A program made the translations under genes and the position numbers. From Siniperca chuatsi (taxonomy: Eukaryota > Chordata > Actinopteri > Centrarchiformes > Sinipercidae): a DNA stretch of 64,000 nucleotides. The DNA lies in NCBI RefSeq assembly GCF_020085105.1, contig NC_058058.1, forward strand, positions 8,023,175 through 8,087,174, in the 5' to 3' direction. Positions 1-10,628 of the stretch are shown here, one piece after another. Under the pieces are notes generated by a model that was not told where the DNA came from, searched no databases, and worked only from the letters and a program-made list of their open reading frames with translations. Position 1 is the first letter of the stretch, and every line of letters starts with the position of its first letter.

Positions 1-3000
1 GGTGTTGGTTCTGAGTCCTGATCAGATGTTGGTGATTGTGGCGCAGGTGATGGTTCAGCTGTTGGTTCTGAGTCCTGACCAGATGTTGGTGATTCTGGAG
101 CAGGTGATGGTTCAGGTGTTGGTTCTGAGTCCTGACCAGATGTTGATGATTCTGCTGCAGGTGATGGTTCAGGTGTTGGTTCTGAGTCCTGACCAGATGT
201 TGGTGATTCTGGTGCAGGTGTTGGTTCAGAGGAGGGTTCAGAATCCTGCCCAGATGTTGGTGATTCCGGTGCAGGTGATGGTTCTGGTGTTGGTTCTGAG
301 TCCTGACCAGATGTTTGTGATTCGGCCGCAGGTGATGGTTCAGGTGTTGGTTCTGAGTCCTGACCAGATGTTGGTGATTCTGACATAGGCACTGGTTCAG
401 TGGAGGGTTCAGAATCCTGCACAGATGTTGGTGATTCTGGCGCAGGTTCTGGTTCAGTGGAGGGTTCAGAATCTTGTACAGATGTTGGTGACTCTAGAGC
501 AGGGGGTGGTTCAGGTGTTGGTTCTGAGTCCTGACCAGATATTGGTGATTCTGGTGCAGTTGATGTTTCAGGTGTTGATTCTGAGTCCTGTACAGACGTT
601 GGTGATTCTGGCGCAGGTGATGTTTCAGGTGTTGGTTCTGAGTTCTTACCAGATGTTGGTGATTCTGGTGCAGGTGATGGTTCAGGTTCTGAGTCCTGAC
701 CAGATGTTGGTGATTCTGGCGCGGGTGATGGTTCAGGTGTTGGTTCTGAGTCCTGACCAGATGTTGGTGATTCTGGCGCGGGTGATGGTTCAGGTGTTGG
801 ATCTGAGTCCTGACCAGACGTTGGTGATTGTGGCGCAGGTGATGGTTCAGGTGTTGGTTCTGAGTCCTGACCAGATGTTGGTGATTCTGGTGCAGGTGTT
901 GGTTCAGAGGAGGGTTCAGAATCCTGCCCAGATGTTGGTGATTCCGGTGCAGGTGATGGTTCTGGTGTTGGTTCTGAGTCCTGACCAGATGTTTGTGATT
1001 CGGCCGCAGGTGATGGTTCAGGTGTTGGTTCTGAGTCCTGACCAGATGTTGGTGATTCTGACATAGGCACTGGTTCAGGTGTTGCTCTTGAAACTTGCTC
1101 AGATGTTGGTGATTCTGTCGCAGGTGATGGTTCAGGTGTTGGTTCTGAATCCTGACCAGACATTGGTGATTCTGGTACAGGTGATGGTTCAGGTGTTGGT
1201 TCTGAGTCCTGACCAGATGTTAATGATTCTGTCACAGGTCCTGGTTCAGGTGTTGGTTCTGAGTCCTGACCAGATGTTGGTGATTCTGTTGCAGGTGATG
1301 GTTCAGAGGAGGGTTCAGAATCCTGCCCAGATGTTGGTGATTCTGGTGCAGGTGATGGTTCAGGTGTTGGTTCTGAGTCCTGACCAGATGTTGGTGATTC
1401 GGCCACAGTTGATGGTTCAGGTGTTGGATCTGAGTCCTGACCAGACGTTGGTGATTCTGGCATAGGTGATGGTTCTGAGTCCTGACCAGATGTTGGTGAT
1501 TCTGGCGCAGGTGATGGTTCAGGTGTTGGTTCTGAGTCCTGACCAGATGTTGGTGATTCTGGCGCGGGTGATGGTTTAGGTGTTGGATCTGAGTCCTGAC
1601 CAGACGTTGGTGATTGTGGCGTAGGTGATGGTTCAGGTATTGGTTCTGAGTCCTGACCAGATGTTGGTGATTCTGGAGCAGGTGATGGTTCAGGTGTTGG
1701 TTCTGAGTCCTGACCAGATGTTGATGATTCTGGCACGGGTGATGGTTCAGGTGTTGGTTCTGAGTCCTGACCAGATGTTGGTGATTCTGGTGCGGGTGAT
1801 GGTTCAGGTGTTGGATCTGAGTCCTGACCAGACGTTGGTGATTGTGGCGCAGGTGATGGTTCAGGTGTTGGTTCTGAGTCCTGACCAGATGCTGGTGATT
1901 GGGGCGCAGATGATGGTTCAGGTGTTGGATCTGAGTCCTGACCAGACGTTGGTGATTCTGGAGCAGGTGATGGTTCTGAGTCCTGACCAGATGTTTGTGA
2001 TTGTGGCGCAGGTGATGGTTCAGTGGAGGGTTCAGAATCCTGCACAGATGTTGGTGATTCCGGTGCAGGTGATGGTTCTGGTGTTGGTTCTGAGTCCTGA
2101 CCAGATGTTGGTGATTCTGGTGCAGGTGATGGTTCAGGTTCTGAGTCCTGACCAGATGTTGGTGATTCGACCGCAGGTGATGGTTCAGGTGTTTGTTCTG
2201 AGTCCTGACCAGATGTTGGTGATTCTGGCACAGGTGATGGTTCAGGTGTTGGTTCTGAGTCCTGACCAGATGTTGGTGATTCTGACATAGGCACTGGTTC
2301 AGGTGTTGCTCCTGAAACTTGCTCAGATGTTGGTGATTCTGGCGCAGGTGAAGGTTCAGGTGGTGGTTCTGAATCCTGACCAGACATTGGTGATTCTGGC
2401 GCAGGTGAAGGTTCAGGTGTTGGTTCTGAGTCCTGACCAGATGTTGGTGATTCTGTCGCAGGGGATGGTTCAGGTTTTGGTTCTGAGTCCTGACCAGACA
2501 TTGGTGATTCTGGCGCAGGTGATGGTTCAAGTGTTGGTTCTGAGTCCTGACCAGATGTTCGTGATTCTGGCGCAGGTGATGGTTCAGGTGTTGATTCTGA
2601 ATCCTGTCCAGATGTTGGTGATTCTCGTGCAGGTGGTGGTTCAGAGGAGGGTTCAGAATCCTGCCCAGATGTTGGTGTTTCTGGTGCAGGTGATGGTTCA
2701 GGTGTTGGTTCTGAGTCCTGACCAGATGTTGGTGATTCTGGCACAGGTGATGGTTCAGGTGTTGGTTCAGAATCCTGACCAGACATTGATGATTCTGGCA
2801 CAGGTGATGGTTCAGGTGTTGGTTCTGAGTCCTGAACAGATGTTGGTGATTCTGGCATAGGTGATGCTTCAGGTGTTGGTTCAGAATCCTGCCCAGACAT
2901 TGGTGAATCTGGCGCAGGTGCTGGTTCAGAGGAGGGTTCAGAATCCTGACCAGATGTTGGTGATTCTGGTGCAGGTGATGGTTCAGGTGTTGATTCTGAA

Positions 3001-4320
3001 TCCTGTCCAGATGTTGGTGATTCTCGTGCAGGTGGTGGTTCAGAGGAGGGTTCAGAATCCTGTCCAGATGTTTGTGATTCCGGCACAGGTGATGGTTCAG
3101 GTGTTGATTCTGAATCCTGTCCAGATGTTGGTGATTCTCGTGCAGGTGGTGGTTCAGAGGAGGGTTCAGATTCCTGTCTAGATGTTGGTGATTCTGGTGA
3201 AGGTGATGGATCAGGTGTTAGTTCTGAGTCCTGACCAGATGTTGGGGATTCTGTCGTAGGCACTGGTTCAGGTGTTGCTCCTGAAACTTGCTCAGATGTT
3301 GGTGATTCGGCCGCAGGTGATGGTTCAGAGGAGGGTTTAGAATCCTGCCCAGATGTTGGTGATTCTGGTGCAGGTGATGGTTCAGGTGTTGGTTCTGAAT
3401 TCTGACCAAATGTTAGTGATCCTGGCACAGGTGATGGTTCAGGTGTTGGTTCTGAGTCCTGACCAGATATTGGTGATTCTGGCTTAGGTGAAGGTTCTGG
3501 TGTTGGTTCTGAGTCCTGCCCAGACATTGGTGATTCGGCAGCAGGTGATGGTTCAGATGTTGGATCTGAGTCCTGTCCAGATGTTGGTGATTCTGGCGCG
3601 GGTGATGGTTCAGGTGTTTGTTCTGAGTCCTGACCAGATGTTGGTGATTCTGATGCAGGTGATTGTTCAGGTGTTGTTTCTGAGTCCTGACCAGATGGTG
3701 ATTCTGTCGTAGGCACTGGTTCAGGTGTTGCTCCTGAAACTTGCTCAGATGTTGGTGATTCGGCCGCAGGTGATGGTTCAGGTGTTGGTTCTGAATTCTG
3801 ACCAGATGTTGGTGATTCTGGTGCAGGTGTAGGTTCTGGTGTTGCTCCTGAAACTTGCTCAGATGTTGGTGATTCTGGTGCAGGTGATGGTTCAGAGGAG
3901 GGTTCAGAATCCTGCCCAGATGCTGGTGATTCTGGTGCAGGTGATGGTTCAGGTGTTGGTTCTGAATTCTGACCAGATGTTGGTGATCCTGGCACAGGTG
4001 ATGGTTCGGGTGTTGGTTCTGAGTCCTGACCAGATGGTGATTCTGGCACAGGTGATGGTTTAGGTGTTGGTTCTGAGTCCTGACCAGATGCAGGTGATTC
4101 TGGTGCAGGCGATGGTTCATTTGTTTGTCCTGAGTCGTGCCCAGATGTTGGTGATTCTGGTGCAGTTGATGGTTCAGGTGTTATTCCTGAGTCCTGACCA
4201 GATGTTGGTGATTCGGCCGTCGGTGATGGTTCAGGAGTTGGTTCTGAGTCCTGACCAGATGTTTGTGATTCTGGCGCAGGTGATGGTTCAGGTGTTGGTT
4301 CTGAGTCCTGATTAGATGTT
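1..4320. repeat. 57-bp coding minisatellite, copy A tail
   Basis: Tandem array of a unit of about 57 bp (19 codons on the minus strand; consensus peptide SEPTPEPSPAPESPTSGQD). All length changes seen keep the frame, since the antisense open frames stay in a single frame class along the array. Variants such as GSP, ATPEP and SEQVSG units are interspersed, giving a higher-order pattern. The array continues past the left edge. Confidence 0.95.
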
Positions 4321-5565
4321 GGTAACTCTGGAGCAGGTGCTGGTTCAGGGGATGGTTCTATGTCCTGTTTGGTTTGTGGCTCAATTGTCATTTGATGCTT
4401 CTTTCCATCATGTCTATGTCCTTTTTCTGCACCTTTACCACAATGGCATGGTTTTATTTGAATGATGTTTTTAACAAGAACAGCACTGGGGAAGTTCACG
4501 CTTAAGACACCTAAGCAACCTGGGTTTAAGGAAGTTTTACCATGTTGTACCACAAATTTATTAAGCTTCTTGTTAACTGTTTTAGCCAATGTTTTAGGAC
4601 TTTCCCAAGTTGATGCTGCACTGTCAGTAAGCAAAATTTGATGGTCACAGAGGTGTGATTTCATTTGCTTTATTTTGTCTTCAACATTTTTTAGCTTGTT
4701 AGATTCGAAGAAAAATGATTCATGGTTTTCTGTTCCAGAATGGAACATGTTACTTCGGAGAAGAACAATCTTGCCTCTTGCCTGTTTCATGTTTGGTACT
4801 GAGAACTCGATCCATATTTGATTTTTGAACTTTGCGATCGATTTATCCATCAGTTCTTTGACTTTCCTTTTGAATAACCCATGTAGTGTCACTTTCAAAA
4901 GCACAGTCTCACTGCTATGGACTTTTAAGAAATTGTAAATGATTTTCAGGACTTCATCAAATTTAATTCGTTCCCAAAGCAGCCAGTGACTATTCTGGAT
5001 ATAAACGTGCTTATGAGTGGGCAACCAAATCCCAGCATGCAAATCAAAATACCGTATTCCCACTTTAAGTTGCTTTTCCAAATTCCAAACTTGACATTTA
5101 ACAAGTGGTCCTCCATACAATGATAAGCTTTCGTGTGTTCCAGGAATGGAGATAGCAGAAATTGGAGTCTCATCAGGTATAGACTTCATCCAGTTCAGGT
5201 TAAAAAATCTTGGATCTATGGCAGGGTTATCATTGAAACCTTTTCCTGAACCCGAACAGGAGGTTATTCTGGAGGGGGACAGATAATAATGACAATTGAT
5301 GATTTAAATATTTCTTTGGGAATTTCAACATCAAAAATTAGTTTAAATAGTTATTTAACAACAGGGGGGAAAAAACAGAAAAACTGTCCAAATATGAAAG
5401 AAATATTTGCTTAATATGTTACCAAGCCATACTAAGTAATGCGATAAGGCACATTCTTTTATGCACAACAGGGAGATTGTTGAGAAAAAATACAACTCAA
5501 TACAATTATCAATGTTAAGTTCAACTTACATAGAGAGAAGCCAGAGGTACTGATGGATCCCCATA
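1..5565 (-). CDS. PI-PLC X-domain-like secreted protein with long Pro/Glu/Ser/Thr repeat tail, copy A (3'-partial)
   Basis: Two exons: exon 1 5531-5565 (ATG at 5565, donor GTAAGT) and exon 2 from 5268 (after acceptor CCCTCCAG) through the window edge. Exon 1 ends with two bases that join exon 2 in frame. The N-terminus (MGIHQYLWLLSI, then ITSCSG) looks like a signal peptide. Next come PI-PLC X-domain signatures: SIPGTHES, RYFDLHAG and QNSHW. The rest is a 19-residue repeat rich in P, E, S and T. I saw no in-frame stop from 5189 to base 1, and the repeat stays in one frame, so this copy looks intact and encodes at least about 1768 residues. In bacterial PI-PLC the first-motif His and the NSH-type His are catalytic; both are kept here. 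The Asp after the first His is Glu, and the Arg of the usual DIR/DLR is His, so phospholipase activity is doubtful. The C-terminus lies outside the window. No precise orthologue is recognised. Confidence 0.8.
181..1078. repeat. Recent 678-bp internal duplication in the copy A array
   Basis: Bases 181-400 and 859-1078 read as identical by eye over about 220 bp, including rare variants (ttcggccgc, tgacatag). They sit 678 bp apart, a multiple of 3. This points to a recent block duplication or unequal exchange on top of the 57-bp periodicity. Confidence 0.8.
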
Positions 5566-5850
5566 ATTGGTTTGTTGGCTAATCTATGGTCCGGTGAGCT
5601 CAATCAATATTTGTTCAGCTCTCTTTCACAGATGTGTTTACATTTTTGTCTCAACTGTCAATTTGTAAAACGTTTCACAAGCCTCGAAAAACTTTTAGCT
5701 GTGGACATGACTGTGACAAATAGGCAATTGTATTCCTTGGATTGAGCTGCTGTGACAGTGAGTATAAAGATAAACTTTCATTTGCATGTTTCTACTCTCT
5801 AATCTTTTATTTGGAATGGGAGGGAGAGACAAAGACATGTGGGCATCATA
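5566..5850 (-). promoter_or_regulatory. Upstream region of copy A, shared with copy B
   Basis: This 5' flank is nearly identical to 10126-10410. Similarity stops sharply after the shared run gggcatcataaa, at about 5850 and 10410, which marks the upstream end of the duplicated block (offset 4560 bp). The 5'UTR and proximal promoter of both copies should lie here. No clear TATA box is assigned. Confidence 0.5.
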
Positions 5851-6146
5851 AACTACTTCCCACCACTGTGGAATTCACATCCACTCATGAAAAATACTAT
5901 AAGATCTATAACACAGTAAATTTAAACCTAGCCTATTTTTCACAAAATTTTAATAGTTTAGTAGTTAAACTCAGAAGATAATTATGAAATCAATTTTAAA
6001 CATTTCTATCTTTCAGTGGTCAGATTATGTTCTCTAAATATATCTATAACATTTGTTCTATGGTGTTATATCACTTTATCTCATATTTAAGTGCCCATAA
6101 TTGATCTATTATTTAATATATTTCATGCTATCAGTTCCAGATTTAC

Positions 6147-6160
6147 CCACTAGGGGGCCC
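6147..6160 (+). promoter_or_regulatory. CTCF-like motif
   Basis: CCACTAGGGGGCCC resembles the CTCF core (CCASYAGRKGGCRS) and lies between the tandem copies. It is a motif match by eye only. Confidence 0.3.
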
Positions 6161-6528
6161 CAGGGCAAAAATTAGCTGTGTGCGTTTCTGTCGCTCTCTG
6201 TGCATTGTGTATGTGTTAGTAAGTAGTTGGTATAAATGTGTGATTTGAAACATTGTTTTGAAAAAGATGGTTGTTTTTAATCTCTTTGCCGTCTCTAGTG
6301 AGGATTTATTTGTCACTAAATTTCTCTTTAAATACCATTATGTGGTTTTACGAAGACCCATTCCCAATACATGCATTATTGTTTCTAGTAGTTAGTAAAT
6401 TAGATGACAAAAAATATACAAAAATAATCTGGCTTTTCTTCCAATTTATTTACGTTTTCAGGACAAAACACCATTCCACAGTTATCTTTTCCAGAACTTT
6501 AGAAAATCTAATTTATTTTAGTCATAAA

Positions 6529-6534
6529 TTTATT
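6529..6534 (-). terminator. Poly(A) signal of copy B
   Basis: AATAAA on the minus strand 8 bp beyond the stop codon, with a second at 6512-6517. If used, the 3'UTR would be extremely short. Confidence 0.4.
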
Positions 6535-6541
6535 ATTCGAT

Positions 6542-9500
6542 TTATCCTCTAAAACAATTACGCCTTCTCCACTGTGGTTCTAGCTTGTGCACTATTTTAA
6601 GAGGGATGTTAGGGAGCACAGCGGGATATGACTCAGGTACTGCTGCAGGCATAGTGGCTGGTGGATTTATCAGTTGTGGTCTGTGTTCTGCTGACTTAGG
6701 TCCATGTGAGTGTTCATCTTTAATTGTGGTGTGTGACTCAGGTGTAACTTTCAAGTCATGCTCAGATGTTGTTGATTCCACCTCAGGTCCTGCTGCATGT
6801 GTGGTGTGTAACTCAGGTGGTGGCCCAAATGTTGGTGATTCTGGTGCAGGGGATGGTTCAGGTGTTTTTCCTGAAACTTGCTCAGATGTTGGTGATTCTG
6901 GTGCAGGTGATGGTTCAGGTGTTGGTTCTGAATTCTGACCAAATGTTGGTGATCCTGGCGCAGGTGTAGGTTCTGGTGTTGGTTCTGAGTCCTGCCCAGA
7001 TGTTGGTGATTCTGGCGCAGGTGATGGTTCAGGTGTTGGATCTGAGTCCTGTCCAGATGTTGGTGATTCTGGCGCAGGTGATGGTTCAGGTGTTGGTTCT
7101 GAATTCTGACCAAATGTTGGTGATCCTGGCACAGGTGATGGTTCAGGTGTTGGTTCTGAGTCCTGACCAGATGTTGTTGATTCCACCTCAGGTCCTGCTG
7201 CATGTGTGGTGTGTAACTCAGGTGGTGGCCCAAATGTTGGTGATTCTGGTGCAGGTGATGGTTCAGAGGAGGGTTCAGAATCCTGCCCAGATGTTGGTGA
7301 TTCTGGTGCAGGGGATGGTTCAGGTGTTTTTCCTGAAACTTGCTCAGATGTTGGTGATTCTGGTGCAGGTGATGGTTCAGGTGTTGGTTCTGAATTCTGA
7401 CCAAATGTTGGTGATCCTGGCACAGGTGATGGTTCAGGTGTTGGTTCTGAGTCCTGACCAGATGTTGGTGATTCTGGCGCAGGTGAAGGTTCTGGTGTTG
7501 GTTCTGAGTCCTGCCCAGATGTTGGTGATTCTGGCGCAGGTGATGGTTCAGGTGTTGGTTCTGAATTCTGACCAAATGTTGGTGATCCTGGCACAGGTGA
7601 TGGTTCAGGTGTTGGTTCTGAGTCCTGACCAGATGTTGTTGATTCCACCTCAGGTCCTGCTGCATGTGTGGTGTGTAACTCAGGTGGTGGCCCAAATGTT
7701 GGTGATTCTGGTGCAGGTGATGGTTCAGAGAAGGGTTCAGAATCCTGCCCAGATGTTGGTGATTCTGGTGCAGGTGATGGTTCAGGTGTTGGTTCTGAAT
7801 TCTGACCAAATGTTGGTGATCCTGGTACAGGTGATGGTTCAGGTGTTGGTTCTGAGTCCTGACCAGATGTTGGTGATTCTGGCGCAGGTGAAGGTTCTGG
7901 TGTTGGTTCTGAGTCCTGCCCAGATGTTGGTGATTCTGGTGCAGTTGATGGTTCAGGTGTTGGATCTGAGTCCTGTCCAGATGTTGGTGATTCTGGCGCG
8001 GGTGATGGTTCAGGTGTTTGTTCTGAGTCCTGACCAGATGTTGGTGATTCTCGTGCAGGTGATGGTTCAGGTGTTGTTTCTGAGTCCTGACCAGATGGTG
8101 ATTCTGTCGTAGGCACTGGTTCAGGTGTTGCTCCTGAAACTTGCTCAGATGTTGGTGATTCGGCCGCAGGGGATGGTTCAGGTGTTGGTTCTGAATTCTG
8201 ACCAGATGTTGGTGATTCTGGTGCAGGTGAAGGTTCTGGTGTTGCTCCTGAAACTTGCTCAGATGTTGGTGATTCTGGTGCAGGTGATGGTTCAGAATCC
8301 TGCCCAGATGTTGGTGATTCTGGTGCAGGTGATGGTTCAGGTGTTGGTTCTGAATTCTGACCAGATGTTGGTGATCCTGGCACAGGTGATGGTTCAGGTG
8401 TTGGTTCTGAGTCCTGACCAGATGCTGGTGATTCTGGTGCAGGTGATGGTTCAGGTGTTGGTTCTGAATTCTGACCAGATGTTGGTGATCCTGGCGCAGG
8501 TGATGGCTCAGGTGTTGGTTCTGAATTCTGACCAGATGTTGGTGATCCTGGCGCAGGTGATGGCTCAGGTGTTGGTTCTGAGTCCTGACCAGATGTTGGT
8601 GATCCTGGCGCAGGTGATGGCTCAGGTGTTGGTTCTGAGTCCTGACCAGATGCTGGTGATTCTGGCGCAGGCGATGGTTCAGGTGTTTGTCCTGAGTCGT
8701 GCCCAGATGTTGGTGATTCTGGTGCAGTTGATGGTTCAGGTGTTATTCCTGAGTCCTGACCAGATGTTGGTGATTCGGCCGTCGGTGATGGTTCAGGAGT
8801 TGGTTCTGAGTCCTGACCAGATGTTGGTGATTCTGGCGCAGGTGATGGTTCAGGTGTTGGTTCTGAGTCTTGATTAGATGTTGGTAACTCTGGAGCAGGT
8901 GCTGGTTCAGGGGATGGTTCTATGTCCTGTTTGGTTTGTGGCTCAATTGTCATTTGATGCTTCTTTCCATCATGTCTATGTCCTTTTTCTGCACCTTTAC
9001 CACAATGGCATGGTTTTATTTGAATGATGTTTTTAACAAGATCAGCACTGGGGAAGTTCACGCTTAAGACACCTAAGCAACCTGGGTTTAAGGAAGTTTT
9101 ACCATGTTGTACCACAAATTTATTAAGCTTCTTGTTAACTGTTTTAGCCAATGTTTTAGGACTTTCCCAAGTTGATGCTGCACTGTCAGTAAGCAAAATT
9201 TGATGGTCACAGAGGTGTGATTTCATTTGCTTTATTTTGTCTTCAACATTTTTCAGCTTGTTATATTCAAAGAAAAATGATTCATGGTTTTCTGTTCCAG
9301 AATGGAACGTGTTACTTCGGAGAAGAACAATCTTGCCTCTTGCCTGTTTCATGTTTGGTACTGAGAACTCGATCCATATTTGATTTTTGAACTTTGCGAT
9401 CGATTTATCCATCAGTTCTTTGACTTTCCTTTTGTATAACCCATGTAGTGTCACTTTCAAAAGCACAGTCTCACTGCTATGGACTTTTAAGAAATTGTAA

Positions 9501-10125
9501 ATGATTTTCAGGACTTCATCAAATTTAATTTGTTCCCAATGCAGCCAGTGACTATTCTGGATATAAACGTTCTTTTGATTGGGCAACCAAATCCCAGCAT
9601 GCAAATCAAAATACCGTATTCCCACTTTAAGTTGCTTTTCCAAATTCCAAACTTGACATTTAACAAGTGGTCCTCCATATAATGATAAGCTTTCGTGTGT
9701 TCCAGGAATGGAGATAGCAGAAATTGGAGTCTCATCAGGTATAGACTTCATCCAGTTCAGGTTAAAAAATCTTGGATCTACGGCAGGGTTATCATTAAAA
9801 CCTGTTCCTGAACCCGAACAGGAGGTTATTCTGGAGGGGGACAGATAATAATGACAATTGCTGATTTAAATATTTCTTTGGGAATTTCAACATCAAAAAT
9901 AAGTTTAAATAGTTATTTAACAACAGGGGGAAGAAACAGAAAAACTGTCCAAATATGAAAGAAATATTTGCTTAATATGTTAGCAAGCCAAACTAAATAA
10001 TGTGATAAAGCACATTCTTTTATGCACAACAGGGAGATTGTTGAGAAAAAATACAACTCAATACAATTATCAATGTTAAGTTCAACTTACATAGAGAGAA
10101 GCCAGAGGTACTGATGGATCCCCAT
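6542..10125 (-). CDS. PI-PLC X-domain-like secreted protein with Pro/Glu/Ser/Thr repeat tail, copy B (complete)
   Basis: Exon 1 10091-10125 (ATG at 10125, donor GTAAGT) and exon 2 6542-9830 (acceptor CCCTCCAG) join in phase to 1108 codons including TAA. Predicted order: signal peptide (about 1-20); PI-PLC X-like region (about 39-290) with His57 in GTHES, RYFDLHAG around 84-91 and His106 in NSHW; a Cys/His/Lys-rich linker (CHCGKGAEKGHRHDGKK); roughly 37 repeats of 19 residues (about 318-1050); and a basic C-terminus ending RRRNCFRG. As in copy A, the usual Asp after the first catalytic His is Glu58 and the usual DLR Arg is His89. The tail is rich in Ser/Thr next to Pro, so heavy O-glycosylation of a mucin-like stalk is likely (inference). 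No membrane segment or GPI signal is evident. It is a tandem duplicate of copy A with a much shorter tail. Confidence 0.85.
6760..8880. repeat. 57-bp coding minisatellite with a higher-order repeat, copy B tail
   Basis: The same 19-codon unit as copy A. A distinct module (peptide GPPPELHTTHAAGPEVEST) interrupts the array three times, starting near 6766, 7170 and 7631, so blocks of roughly 400-460 bp form a higher-order repeat. All spacings keep the minus-strand frame open. Confidence 0.9.
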
Positions 10126-10628
10126 AATTGGTTTGTTGGCTAATCTATGGTCCGGTGAGCTCAATCAGGATTTGTTCAGCTCTCTTTCACAGATGTGTTT
10201 ACATTTTTGTCTCAACTGTCAATTTGTAAAACATTTCACAAGCCTCGAAAAGCTTTTAGCTGTGGACATGACTGTGACAAATAGGCAATTGTCTTCCTTG
10301 GATTGAGCTGCTGCAACAGTGAGCATAAAGATAAACTTTCATTTGCATGTTTCTACTCTCTAATCTTTTATTTGGAATGGGAGGGAGAGACAAAGACATG
10401 TGGGCATCATAAAAGTGGTGAACAGATCATTCAACAGATGAGCTAGTAAAATGTGGCTTCAGGGACAGTCATGGAGATACACAAGTCAATTCAGCTGGCT
10501 ATCCTTTACATACACTGCATGTAGAATTCATCCATGACCTACACTAAATTCTTATAATGCAAGATTTTTCAAAACAAGCACTTATATTGCAACAACATAT
10601 CAGTATGCGATATCCATGTAGACAGCTA
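10126..10628. other. Upstream flank of copy B
   Basis: Up to about 10410 this matches the copy A upstream flank and should hold the promoter and 5'UTR of copy B. From 10411 to 10628 the sequence is unique and AT-rich, with no gene seen. Confidence 0.5.

Larger units (their letters stand above)
5851..6541. other. Spacer between the two PLC-like copies
   Basis: AT-rich spacer with no supported gene. It holds the 3' end of copy B (AATAAA signals next to 6541) and, at 6147-6160, a CTCF-like motif. The small ORFs here have no recognisable content. Confidence 0.6.

Noticed and set aside
1232-2530. 432-codon minus ORF with His/Asn/Gln-rich repeat
   Set aside because: It is a shifted reading of the same 57-bp repeat. 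The in-phase frame joins the PI-PLC-like head and exon 1.
1-4320. CRISPR-like regular repeat array
   Set aside because: The units are contiguous, with no unique spacers, are in frame with a eukaryotic CDS and encode a Pro/Glu/Ser/Thr repeat.
1-5268. Copy A as a pseudogene
   Set aside because: The frame is open from the start codon to the window edge, the splice sites match copy B and the repeats keep one frame.
6976-8112. 378-codon plus-strand ORF (LVLSPDQM-type repeat)
   Set aside because: Antisense shadow of the copy B repeat, with no start context, domain or splice support.
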